Positions 35,865 through 43,555 of a DNA stretch of 64,000 bases are shown here, in pieces. This stretch comes from Candidatus Planktophila sp. Lineage in GTDB: Bacteria; Actinomycetota; Actinomycetes; Nanopelagicales; Nanopelagicaceae. Location: contig JAUSFN010000026.1 of assembly GCA_030649935.1 (NCBI GenBank), positions 186,001-250,000 on the forward strand, written 5' to 3'. Position 1 is the first letter of the stretch. Each line of letters starts with the position of its first letter. Made by a program: the position numbers and the translations under genes. The notes beneath the pieces were generated by a model, which was not told the DNA's origin, did not search any database, and worked only from the letters and a program-made list of their open reading frames with translations.

Positions 35865-37096
35865 AATCGAACTCCTTCACCCAAATTCGCGCGTAAGTAA
35901 TTCGCAATCTCGGACTTGATATTCCAAGGGAAAATCACAACATCCGTTGGCTTTTCAGTGAACAATTGCTGCGGAGAAATTATTTTGATTCCATGAGGAG
36001 GCATGAAGCGATCTTGCTTTTCTAGGCTTGCATCAGCTATTGCTGTTATCAAGCCTTCTTCAAGGTTAATAGAATTTAAAATCGTACTTGCTTTCGCTGC
36101 AGCACCATAACCGTAAATTTTCAAGCCTTTTTCAGTACTTTCACTCAACCATGTGCGAAAGTCCTGCAATATTTTAAACACTTTCAGCGAATAATGTTTC
36201 CATTCACTTGCTTCAAATAAACCAGACTCTCTCTCATGTTTGACGACCGAACCAACCGATGGATCAACCAGGCCACTATCCGATAATGAGCGTAACCAAT
36301 AACGGTTAGATCCTCCATGAATAGATAGTTCGTCCACTTTGAACAAATGAAGGCCGTTATTCTTACTGATCGTTGCTACGGCAGAGGCTGACAAATATGA
36401 ATAATGCTCATGATAAATCGTGTCGAATTGCATCCCAATTAATATATTTGCTAGTGATGGATTTTCGATACTTATTTGTGTTTCCGCACCGCACAATATG
36501 GCTAGTCCTTTTATAAAATCTATTAAATCAGGGACATGAGCCATAACGTTATTGGCTATAATCAATTTGGGGTATCCGTACTTGGTCAGCAGCTCTATTG
36601 CTAAGCGACTTGAAAAGAACTCTGAAATAGTATGAATTCCCAAGCCCCTTGAAATCTCAGCCACATTTTCTGCGGGTTCAACTCCAATAGTCATAATCCC
36701 AAAGGGTAAAAAATTCTTTAAAAGATAACCATCATTGCTGGCAATTTCGAGTACCCAGTCACCGGGTGAAAACACCCCTTCCTGGACTCTCTGATTGACA
36801 AAATCCGAAGCATGTTGCAAAAAGGTTGTGCTCATCGAGGAAAGATAACGGTAGTCCCTAAAAATCCGTTCAGGAGTTACCACATCTGCCACTTGGCCTA
36901 GCCCACATTCTGAGCAGACTCTCAAATGGAGCGGAAATTTCTCTAGGCTACCCTCACTAGATTTGAGAAGTTCGTTAGCTATCGGAAGCTCGCCGAGATC
37001 TAGCCCCGAAAAAAGATTTCTCCCCAAACATCCGCGGCAAAAAAAACCACCCCGACCTTCGATAAACGGAAGCGAAGCGACAATTTCGTTATTCAC
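35825..37096 (-). CDS. NDP-4-keto-6-deoxyhexose C-methyltransferase (TylC3/NovU/EvaC type)
   Basis: 423 residues with three-part layout of the sugar C-methyltransferases: an N-terminal zinc-binding part (FFCRGCLGRNLF, then RVCSECGLGQ), a SAM domain with VLEIASNDGYLLKNF near residue 105 and VEPAENVAE, FDTIYHEHYSYLS with the catalytic HEHY pair, and a C-terminal GYGAAAKASTILN Rossmann-like domain near residue 330. Such enzymes add a methyl to C3 or C5 of a 4-keto sugar. It is first in an operon with an epimerase and a reductase. Confidence 0.92.
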   Translation of the reverse strand: MNNEIVASLPFIEGRGGFFCRGCLGRNLFSGLDLGELPIANELLKSSEGSLEKFPLHLRVCSECGLGQVADVVTPERIFRDYRYLSSMSTTFLQHASDFVNQRVQEGVFSPGDWVLEIASNDGYLLKNFLPFGIMTIGVEPAENVAEISRGLGIHTISEFFSSRLAIELLTKYGYPKLIIANNVMAHVPDLIDFIKGLAILCGAETQISIENPSLANILIGMQFDTIYHEHYSYLSASAVATISKNNGLHLFKVDELSIHGGSNRYWLRSLSDSGLVDPSVGSVVKHERESGLFEASEWKHYSLKVFKILQDFRTWLSESTEKGLKIYGYGAAAKASTILNSINLEEGLITAIADASLEKQDRFMPPHGIKIISPQQLFTEKPTDVVIFPWNIKSEIANYLRANLGEGVRLWCAIPKMHQVEI

Positions 37097-37156
37097 CTTA
37101 GGTCCCTTTCGATAAAATCTGTCGAGCCAATACCTATTAAAGCCATGTGGAGCAAG

Positions 37157-37162
37157 TATAAT
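37157..37162 (+). promoter_or_regulatory. Candidate -10 box before the Wzy-like gene
   Basis: Perfect TATAAT in the 122-base divergent gap, 57 bases before the TTG start. The -35 is not recognisable. Confidence 0.3.
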
Positions 37163-37218
37163 CGCCCTTTAACGAGTGAAGAGTACTATGCGAATTCTTA
37201 AACCTGGAGGCTAAAAAG

Positions 37219-38649
37219 TTGGTTATTTCAGGTATTTTTAGTCGGGTAATGATATGTATTAAACAAAACAAATTGATTACTGCTTTTATCATCACACACA
37301 CCCTTTTTGCGGTCTTTCTAGGGCGGTTATTTGCCCTAGCGCCAGATGAAGGTGGCTACATCTTTGCCTTCAATACCATCTATCAATTACCAATTTCAAC
37401 AACAGGACAGTCCGGAAGCGGATGGATTACAGCTCCGACGATATTTCTTTGGATAGTATATTTGCCAGCCAAGATTCTAAACATATTCGGGGTTCCGGAT
37501 TATTTATCAATCCGGATGCTCTCAATATTACTTACAGCAATCACTTTGTATTTACTTTTGGGAATACAAAGACAAAGTAAATCTGACAGCAAAATATTTC
37601 AGAAAACTATCTTTCTAGCCTTTTTTATTCCGTCGGTTTTCCTTTGGACCTCGGTTGGACTTCGTGAATCTTTCATAATTGCCGAGATGATGGCATTTCT
37701 TGCCGGCCTTAACTTCTTAATGAGGGGTAGAGGGGGTAAAGGAGCGATTCTTCTCTTTTTGGGCTCGTACGGATTAGTATCCACGAAAAATTACCTTTGG
37801 GTTTGCTTGATGGTGGCTCTAATTCTCAGCTCTGTGATTTTTCTTATTCAAGGAATTGCGCGCCGGCAGATTATTAAATTTGTTGCCGCTGGTTTTTTGG
37901 TACCCCTTATCGCATTCGCAAGTACAACTTCGGCATATGCTCTCGATTTCATTTTACATGGAGGTATTACAGAGGTTGGTGCTCGATCAGGCGACTCGAT
38001 AAGTCAAGTCTATGTAGATAGGCCCGGTACTGGAACAGGTACTGGAACAGGTACACCAGAAGAAACAGTAAAAGAACTCATTACTTTTCACGGTGACTAC
38101 ACTCTGATTGCATTGCGCTTCTATTTAATTGATAACCCTAATGCGCTTTTTAGCAAAATTTCCAGAGCGATTCACTTGGACAAAAAGATTGAAAGTATTT
38201 GGAATGAAAAAGTCGCCTTGGGATTGGTTCATAAAGATAAACAGGTTGGCACTGATACATCCTCGCTTAATGGTCATATTCTTGAACCAGCAAAGATAAG
38301 TGAGCCGCTTTCATTGTTATGGCCGGCATTTGTATTCCTTTGCGGCCCATTTCCATTTATTGGAAATCCAGGAATCGCGGTGACTATCTCCTCTTTCGAA
38401 TCACCTTTGTGGTGGGCGCTATATGCCTTAGTAATATTTCAATTCATAAGATTTCGGAAGATTAAGTTCATGCAGGATCCTCAAATTATCTTTACGCTCA
38501 TTTTTCTTGCTGGTGAAATCGCTTTTAGTGCACTAGTTGAAGTAAATCTCGGAACCTCCTTTAGACACCGATCAATTCTGTTGGTGCCTTTAGTGTTCTT
38601 GTTTGTTCGACTAGCTCAGAGGGCAAAAGAGCAGATAGGTATAGATTAG
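37219..38649 (+). CDS. Polytopic membrane protein, Wzy-like polymerase or GT-C transferase
   Basis: 476 residues from TTG, supported by GGAGG 9 bases upstream. About ten hydrophobic segments; the first loop has FALAPDEGGYIFAFN, with an acidic DE pair as in polymerase or GT-C active sites. A large non-membrane loop (about residues 255-370) contains a Gly-Thr run GTGTGTGTGTP coded by a 12-base tandem repeat at 38026-38054. The cluster has no other obvious polymerase up to the ligase-like protein at 47161, so a glycan polymerase role is plausible. No family motif is diagnostic. Confidence 0.6.
   Translation: MVISGIFSRVMICIKQNKLITAFIITHTLFAVFLGRLFALAPDEGGYIFAFNTIYQLPISTTGQSGSGWITAPTIFLWIVYLPAKILNIFGVPDYLSIRMLSILLTAITLYLLLGIQRQSKSDSKIFQKTIFLAFFIPSVFLWTSVGLRESFIIAEMMAFLAGLNFLMRGRGGKGAILLFLGSYGLVSTKNYLWVCLMVALILSSVIFLIQGIARRQIIKFVAAGFLVPLIAFASTTSAYALDFILHGGITEVGARSGDSISQVYVDRPGTGTGTGTGTPEETVKELITFHGDYTLIALRFYLIDNPNALFSKISRAIHLDKKIESIWNEKVALGLVHKDKQVGTDTSSLNGHILEPAKISEPLSLLWPAFVFLCGPFPFIGNPGIAVTISSFESPLWWALYALVIFQFIRFRKIKFMQDPQIIFTLIFLAGEIAFSALVEVNLGTSFRHRSILLVPLVFLFVRLAQRAKEQIGID
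38026..38054 (+). repeat. 12-bp tandem repeat in coding sequence
   Basis: The unit GGTACTGGAACA occurs twice in full and once in part and encodes alternating Gly-Thr. A unit of 12 bases keeps the frame, so copy number can vary without breaking the protein. Confidence 0.9.
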
Positions 38650-38701
38650 AAGTTATCTAAACACTGGTAGATTCTATGTGTAGCGTTTTTCGTTCAAATC
38701 C

Positions 38702-39658
38702 TTAGATCCTTTTGAATCTCATTGTTCCAGGATTTGATTCAGCTTCGAGCCGACTCACCTCAATTTTGGAGGCTGAAATCCATTGAAGGATTTCTATTTT
38801 CTTGATTGGTCTATCAAATGAAGGTGAAAGCATATCGAAAGTGTCCAAGATTGCTTCTGCCCTCGCATCTTGATTTCGTGCATAAGAAAACTCTACATAG
38901 TTTGCAATCGGAATTATAAAACGAAAAAACCGCGAAAGTGGTCCGGGAAGACGAAATAAGAGATTAGTTACAGGGAACCAAACTGAAGAAGTGCTATCTA
39001 TGAAATTTAGCAGGAATTTATTTGGTAGCCTTTTTGTTACCGGCCGGATTAAGTACTTTGCGTAGAATCTAACATGCCACGATGAATTCTCATAGAATGT
39101 TAGAGTAATTTCGCCACCTGGTTTAAGACAACGAAGAAGCTCCGCAACTATTCTTTCTGGGTTCCTAGTGTGCTGCAAGACGCCAATGCAGTAGATAAAA
39201 TCAAGTGATTCATCTGGTATCGGAAGGATTGCCAAATCACCTTGCGCAATTAACAGATTATCAGAGTTTAGATTTTCAGAGGCAGCATCAACTGCGCTTG
39301 AATAGTCAATAGCAATAAGTCTTGCACCCAGCCCTAATGCTATTTCGGAAAATCTTCCTGACCCACAGCCAGCATCAAGTACTAATTTTCCTTTTAGCTG
39401 CTCTGCATTCCACAGAGTTTCACGAATAAAACGATTCTTAGAACGATTAGTTCCAAGTGCAGAATCTAATTGTGTTCTAGCAAAGCGATTCCACTGTAAA
39501 CCAAAACTGTCTGCATAATTCTCACTAGGAACAAAGCGAGGTATCCCGCGTAGAACAGGAAAATTTGAGACACAGACTGGACAATTAAGGAGGTCGCCTC
39601 CAATCTGAAGTACTGATTTGCAGGTTGGGCACACAAGTGCTGTAAGCAGGCTGGTCAT
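38702..39658 (-). CDS. Methyltransferase with N-terminal Trm112-like zinc ribbon
   Basis: 318 residues. Four cysteines in an N-terminal ribbon (LVCPTCKS, LNCPVCVS) precede RGIPRFV, a common arrangement in glycan-locus SAM methyltransferases. Then VLDAGCGSGRFSEIAL near residue 92, AIDYSSAVD, and CIGVLQHTRNPE. The C-terminal half has a hydrophobic, basic stretch similar to the methyltransferase at 1879-2835. It is the last gene of the island before the tRNA cluster. Confidence 0.87.
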   Translation of the reverse strand: MTSLLTALVCPTCKSVLQIGGDLLNCPVCVSNFPVLRGIPRFVPSENYADSFGLQWNRFARTQLDSALGTNRSKNRFIRETLWNAEQLKGKLVLDAGCGSGRFSEIALGLGARLIAIDYSSAVDAASENLNSDNLLIAQGDLAILPIPDESLDFIYCIGVLQHTRNPERIVAELLRCLKPGGEITLTFYENSSWHVRFYAKYLIRPVTKRLPNKFLLNFIDSTSSVWFPVTNLLFRLPGPLSRFFRFIIPIANYVEFSYARNQDARAEAILDTFDMLSPSFDRPIKKIEILQWISASKIEVSRLEAESNPGTMRFKRI

Positions 39659-39953
39659 TTCGTTGGTTCCTTTGGGCGAGGGATGAGTGAAGGCTATCGT
39701 CTCCGGCGGGGGTTATTTTCATTTAAAACCCTTTAATTCTGCCTCAGTCCACTTCGATCTATTATTCGAATAATTAAACTGAATTTGCAAAGATACCAGA
39801 CACAGCACAATACCTTTTAGTACTTTTTGCGAAAACAATTAGTAAAACTCTAAGCCTAAGAGTCCAGGCAAAACATATTGAATGAAATATCTAAATCTTT
39901 TCATTGAGTTCACCCTTGACCCACGAGGAAAATTTCTTTACTAGAAACTACGG
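39659..39953. other. AT-rich gap between glycan island and tRNA cluster
   Basis: About 295 bases without a supported gene, repeat or hairpin. It forms the border between the variable glycan genes and conserved tRNA genes. Confidence 0.5.
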
Positions 39954-40027
39954 TGGCTTGGGCCGGGATCGAACCGGCGACCTAACGATTTTCAGTCGTT
40001 CGCTCGTACCAACTGAGCTACCAAGCC
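39954..40027 (-). tRNA. tRNA-Phe (GAA)
   Basis: 74 bases. Acceptor GGCTTGG pairs with CCAAGCC; anticodon arm has GAA within a 5-bp AACGA/TCGTT stem; T-arm GCCGG-TTCGATC-CCGGC is perfect. The encoded 3' end after the discriminator is CC then G, so the terminal A of CCA is added after transcription. Confidence 0.97.
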
Positions 40028-40077
40028 AAACAAGGTTCTAACACCGGCCTTGAAAAAGTACGACACCAAAACCTTTG

Positions 40078-40151
40078 CGACCCGGACGGGACTTGAACCC
40101 GCGACCTCCGCCGTGACAGGGCGGCGCGCTAACCAACTGCGCTACCGGGCC
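40078..40151 (-). tRNA. tRNA-Asp (GTC)
   Basis: 74 bases. Acceptor GGCCCGG pairs with CCGGGTC (one G-U); anticodon stem CCGCC/GGCGG around GTC; T-arm CGGG-TTCAAGT-CCCG. CCA is not encoded. It lies 50 bases upstream of tRNA-Phe in the same transcript direction. Confidence 0.97.
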
Positions 40152-40234
40152 TTGATTAAAACCTGTCACATAAGTGGCCCTTATGTCACCGTCAAAGCCT
40201 TTACTACTTTTACTTCCGTCTTACTTGTCGTGCG

Positions 40235-40307
40235 TGCCCCCAACGGGATTCGAACCCGTGTTACCGCCGTGAAAGGGCGATGTCCTAGGCCCCTAGACGA
40301 TGGGGAC
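40235..40307 (-). tRNA. tRNA-Glu (TTC)
   Basis: 73 bases. Acceptor GTCCCCA pairs with TGGGGGC (one G-U); anticodon TTC in CGCCCT-TTC-ACGGCG; T-arm ACGGG-TTCGAAT-CCCGT. CCA is not encoded. First of the Glu-Asp-Phe cluster. Confidence 0.97.
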
Positions 40308-40380
40308 GTTTGAGGCTTGGCAATCGTACCTGCCATTGAGCGCGCGACCAAACTCAAGTTTTCAAAGATGGGGCAACAAA

Positions 40381-40432
40381 AAATAAGAGCCCCAATGTCT
40401 AAGGTTTAGCCTAGAGATCGGAGCTCTTATTT
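40381..40432. terminator. Rho-independent terminator downstream of the SIMPL gene
   Basis: Perfect 10-bp stem AAATAAGAGC (40381-40390) with GCTCTTATTT (40423-40432). Read on the minus strand it lies 15 bases past the stop of the SIMPL gene and ends in a T-rich tract; the A/T-rich arms make it usable in both directions, also shielding the tRNA cluster. Confidence 0.75.
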
Positions 40433-40446
40433 GTAGCAGTGAATAA

Positions 40447-41172
40447 TTATCCAATCGCCCAGCGTACAGAGACCGAAACAGAGACTTTCTGTTGACCTAA
40501 ATCAATCTGAGTTGCTGAATCTTCAGCCTTTCCTGAAACTGAGTATATTGGGTAGGAAATTGGTGATGATGTCTCTTCAAGGAAAATCACTTTTCCAAGC
40601 TTTATACCAAGAAGTTTTGCATATGAGTTTGCCTTGGCCTTTGCTCGGTTAACTGCAAGTCCACGGGCTACATCGATTGCCTTGTCATCATTTATGACAA
40701 AAGGGCTCACGCTATTTACCATTAAATTATTTCCACCCGCATCAACGATTGCATCAATTACAGCGCCTGCTGTCGAAGCAGCGCGCACTGTAATACTAAA
40801 ACTCTGTGATGCCCGGTAACCAGCTAATACTGGCGCACTTCCATCTTGTGGATATGAATACTCTGGATAAACAGTCGCTGACGTTGTTGCAAGATCCTTT
40901 GTAGCAATTTTTGCTGCAACCAATGCTCGGCGAACAGCTGATGCAGATGTCGATGCTGCCGCAAGTGCTTCTTTAGTAGTTTTAGCAAGTACCGAAACGG
41001 TGGCATCAATCCGCACTGCATCTGGAACGACCAAGGTGGTTCCGGTAGCACTGACTGCTATATATCGAGTCGTGGGTTCAGCTGCCATCGCGGGCATAGC
41101 AAGAGTTACGCCTCCGATGAGTGAGAAAGCAATGGTTAGGGCTGCGATTCTTCGAAATGATTTAGTTTTCAT
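40447..41172 (-). CDS. Exported SIMPL-domain (DUF541) protein
   Basis: 241 residues. A signal peptide (basic MKTKSFRR, hydrophobic core to about residue 24, then MPAMAAEP) precedes a SIMPL domain: YIAVSATGTTLVVPDAVRI, LATTSATVYPEYSY, GYRASQSFSITVR, then AVNRAKAKANSYAKLLGIKLG. DUF541 proteins are periplasmic or cell-surface beta-alpha proteins of poorly known role, linked to oxidative stress in some bacteria. Single gene with its own terminator, divergent from TsaC. Confidence 0.9.
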   Translation of the reverse strand: MKTKSFRRIAALTIAFSLIGGVTLAMPAMAAEPTTRYIAVSATGTTLVVPDAVRIDATVSVLAKTTKEALAAASTSASAVRRALVAAKIATKDLATTSATVYPEYSYPQDGSAPVLAGYRASQSFSITVRAASTAGAVIDAIVDAGGNNLMVNSVSPFVINDDKAIDVARGLAVNRAKAKANSYAKLLGIKLGKVIFLEETSSPISYPIYSVSGKAEDSATQIDLGQQKVSVSVSVRWAIG

Positions 41173-41240
41173 GTATTAAGTATCGTGTATTGGTTGTAAA
41201 GAGCGTTAATTATTCCTGAGAAAAGTGGGAGAATTTGTAA

Positions 41241-42209
41241 GTGAACCAATCTCAATATGTATCTAATTGCACTGCCGATGCATTGCGTGGCGCCGCAGGA
41301 AATATTCTTGCGGGAAATTTAGTAGCTTTTCCAACTGAAACGGTCTACGGATTGGGCGCTGATGCTTGCAATGCTGATGCCGTTGCACGCCTTTATTCGG
41401 TAAAAGGCAGGCCGTCGGATCACCCTTTAATTGTGCATGTGTCATCAATGCAGAGCTTGGAAGATTGGGCAAAGGAAATTCCGGTGTATGCAATTTCACT
41501 AGCTCGCGATTTTTGGCCAGGACCTATGACGCTTGTATTAAAGCGAAGCGCATTGGCAGAAGATTTTATTACAGGAGGGCAAGAAACTGTAGGAATACGA
41601 GTACCAGATCACGTTGTCGCATTAGCGTTGCTCGAGGCTTTTGAAAGTATTGGCGGTAAAGGTATTGCAGCGCCTAGCGCTAATCGCTTTGGTCAAGTTT
41701 CCCCTACAACTGCAGCAGCAGTGGCAGAAGAAATCGGAGAGTTTTTAGATTCTGCCGATCAGATAATCGATGGCGGGGCTTGCATAGTTGGTGTTGAATC
41801 TACGATTATTGATTGCACGAGTGATGCGCCACGAATATTGCGCCCAGGTGCAATCACCGTTGAAATGATTGAACAATCGACAGGATTAGATGTTCTTGAA
41901 GTTGGAAGAAATGCAATTCGTGTCAGTGGTTCGCTTGAAAATCACTATGCCCCAGCCGCTAAAGTAATTCTTGATGTTGCGCCGATTGAAGGACAGGGCT
42001 TTATTGCATTGGCTGAGGTTGAGACACCGGCAGGTGTCATTCGTTTAGCCGCCCCAAAGAGCGATCGCGAATTCGCACAAGTCTTATATGCCGCGCTTCG
42101 TCGTGCCGATGCCGATGGATTGTCCGACGTGGTTGTGCATCAGCCGACTGGGGATGGCATAGCAGTTGCGATCCGAGATCGTTTAGCCAGAGCTGCCAAC
42201 GGGCGGTAG
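41241..42209 (+). CDS. tsaC: L-threonylcarbamoyladenylate synthase (Sua5/YwlC/TsaC)
   Basis: 322 residues from GTG with GGGAG upstream. The YrdC domain has GNLVAFPTETVYGLGADA, SVKGRPSDHPLIVHV and KGIAAPSANRFGQVSPT; the C-terminal Sua5 domain follows PGAITVEMI. It makes threonylcarbamoyl-AMP from threonine, bicarbonate and ATP for the t6A modification of ANN-reading tRNAs. A universal housekeeping gene, supporting the view that this section is conserved chromosome. Confidence 0.95.
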   Translation: MNQSQYVSNCTADALRGAAGNILAGNLVAFPTETVYGLGADACNADAVARLYSVKGRPSDHPLIVHVSSMQSLEDWAKEIPVYAISLARDFWPGPMTLVLKRSALAEDFITGGQETVGIRVPDHVVALALLEAFESIGGKGIAAPSANRFGQVSPTTAAAVAEEIGEFLDSADQIIDGGACIVGVESTIIDCTSDAPRILRPGAITVEMIEQSTGLDVLEVGRNAIRVSGSLENHYAPAAKVILDVAPIEGQGFIALAEVETPAGVIRLAAPKSDREFAQVLYAALRRADADGLSDVVVHQPTGDGIAVAIRDRLARAANGR

Positions 42210-42322
42210 CTACATTTACACTTGCATGGATTTTTGAGTTATTAGACTTTGATTGTTTTCAGTACACACCCATTTACCCATTGTGGGTCTATCCCATATA
42301 ATGTTTAATCAAAGGGGGTGCC

Positions 42323-42580
42323 ATGACAACCACTCATTTAATAGAAGTCGATCAACGTGGTCGGGCAACATTGGGTAAGAATAAAGTTACCGCAGGCATT
42401 TATTTGCTAGAAATTGACGATAGAGGAGTCATTTCATTGCACCCTGCTCAAGTCGTAAAGAATGCACAGGAGCGATTGGATGAGCGACCCGGACTCATGC
42501 AATCGATAGATACTTTGTCCGCGACAAAGAATTTAGCCCCTAGTAAACGCGGAAGGCCAAAGAGGTCAATTAAGAGTTGA
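42323..42580 (+). CDS. Small AbrB/antitoxin-like DNA-binding protein
   Basis: 85 residues with a good AAAGGGGG site. The N-terminal half (THLIEVDQRGRATLGK, then AGIYLLEIDDRGVISLHPA) looks like a swapped-hairpin AbrB/MazE-type fold. The C-terminus ends in the basic, AT-hook-like SKRGRPKRSIKS. Antitoxins of this type usually have a toxin gene directly after; the following 160 bases contain none, so it is an orphan or a regulator. Confidence 0.6.
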   Translation: MTTTHLIEVDQRGRATLGKNKVTAGIYLLEIDDRGVISLHPAQVVKNAQERLDERPGLMQSIDTLSATKNLAPSKRGRPKRSIKS

Positions 42581-42744
42581 TTCGTGAGCTTAGATTCACT
42601 TTATTGGCGAGCTGTAGTTCAAGGTTCTTCAAAAATCTCAAGCCTGAAGTAAGGATCAGAAGGCCGTCGAGTCCGCTAGGATTGCGCTTCGCGACTTGCA
42701 ATGAAGGTACAGGATTGCTTTATTAATCAATCGCGTGTGCAGTG

Positions 42745-42817
<73 letters not shown>

Positions 42818-42840
42818 CTATTCCCTTGTGCTACTTAGCC

Positions 42841-42932
42841 AGATACTTGACGAAGTAGCACCGTCTGATCCTTTACATCTATTCGCCTGATCCTTGACAG
42901 TGTATTCGGCTGATGGTTGACGTTTCATATTC
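42841..42932 (-). mobile_element. Tandem imperfect repeats resembling an IS21-type terminal region (remnant)
   Basis: Three to four copies of a ~22-base unit around CTGATCCTTGAC (starting at about 42841, 42863, 42885 and 42908) with the spacer TATTC. Multiple terminal repeats containing TGTCAAGGATCAG (seen here on the minus strand) are a habit of IS21-family ends. No istA/istB coding sequence is present, so this would be only a leftover end beside tRNA-Lys. Confidence 0.4.
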
Positions 42933-42955
42933 ATCTAGGGCAAAGGGCTTAATAT

Positions 42956-43246
42956 GTGGTCATGGAAAATCAGGATGGTCAGATCAACGGATTAAACCTT
43001 CACTTGGATTTAAAAGATGTCGGTGGCGTGTGGGCAAATTTCGCTGCGATCAAACACAGCGATTATGAGTTCACAATTGACTTCGCCAGGCTGGACTTCA
43101 CCCCAGAGGGGGCTAATGGCGTAGTTGTGTCACGAGTGAATATCTCACCCTTGTTTGTCCTACAGTTGATTCAAGCCCTTGAGACCAACTGGTCCGAATA
43201 CTCTAAAAAAGCTATGCCTCCAGAGGTCCGCGACAACGAGGGTTAA
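42956..43246 (+). CDS. DUF3467-family small protein
   Basis: 96 residues, starting at GTG 42956 or ATG 42962; AAGGG lies upstream. The pattern VWANFAAIKHSDYEFTIDFARLD followed by VVSRVNISPLFVLQLIQALETNWSEYS matches DUF3467, a small family of unknown function resembling viral or phage-like structural proteins. It stands alone between tRNA-Lys repeats and the sigma-factor gene. Confidence 0.8.
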   Translation: MVMENQDGQINGLNLHLDLKDVGGVWANFAAIKHSDYEFTIDFARLDFTPEGANGVVVSRVNISPLFVLQLIQALETNWSEYSKKAMPPEVRDNEG

Positions 43247-43555
43247 ACCTCAGACATTCTGCCTTCTTCGGTACCACTTCACCAACACGCTCATAACTCT
43301 CAATGTCAACATTAGGCTTGGGCAGCCGTTAGACTTGGCAACTTCCAACCCACAGGCAATTCCCAAGGTATTTATGTAATATTGCCAGTACATCAGAGCA
43401 AATAAAGAAGAAATCTGCCATATCTCACTTATTCCGACCAAATTTATGAGAACCAGAGAAATATTCGCTAGGGCAACAACATTTGGCGCTCGGCGGTGTC
43501 TTAACTAGTAGAGGGCAAGACGTTGCCTTCGTTTATAACTCGCGGGAGTATTCAC
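43247..43555. other. Leader region of the sigma-factor gene
   Basis: About 309 bases without a supported gene. A minus-strand frame of 63 codons exists but has no ribosome-binding site or recognisable domain. I could not identify a clear promoter; the GGGAG site for the next gene is at 43544-43548. Confidence 0.4.

Noticed and set aside
40050-40313. 87-codon plus-strand frame across the tRNA genes
   Set aside because: It is the complement of tRNA-Asp and tRNA-Glu; its residues come from tRNA sequence, not from a gene.
43250-43441. 63-codon minus-strand frame before the sigma gene
   Set aside because: No ribosome-binding site, no recognisable domain and an uneven composition; likely chance.
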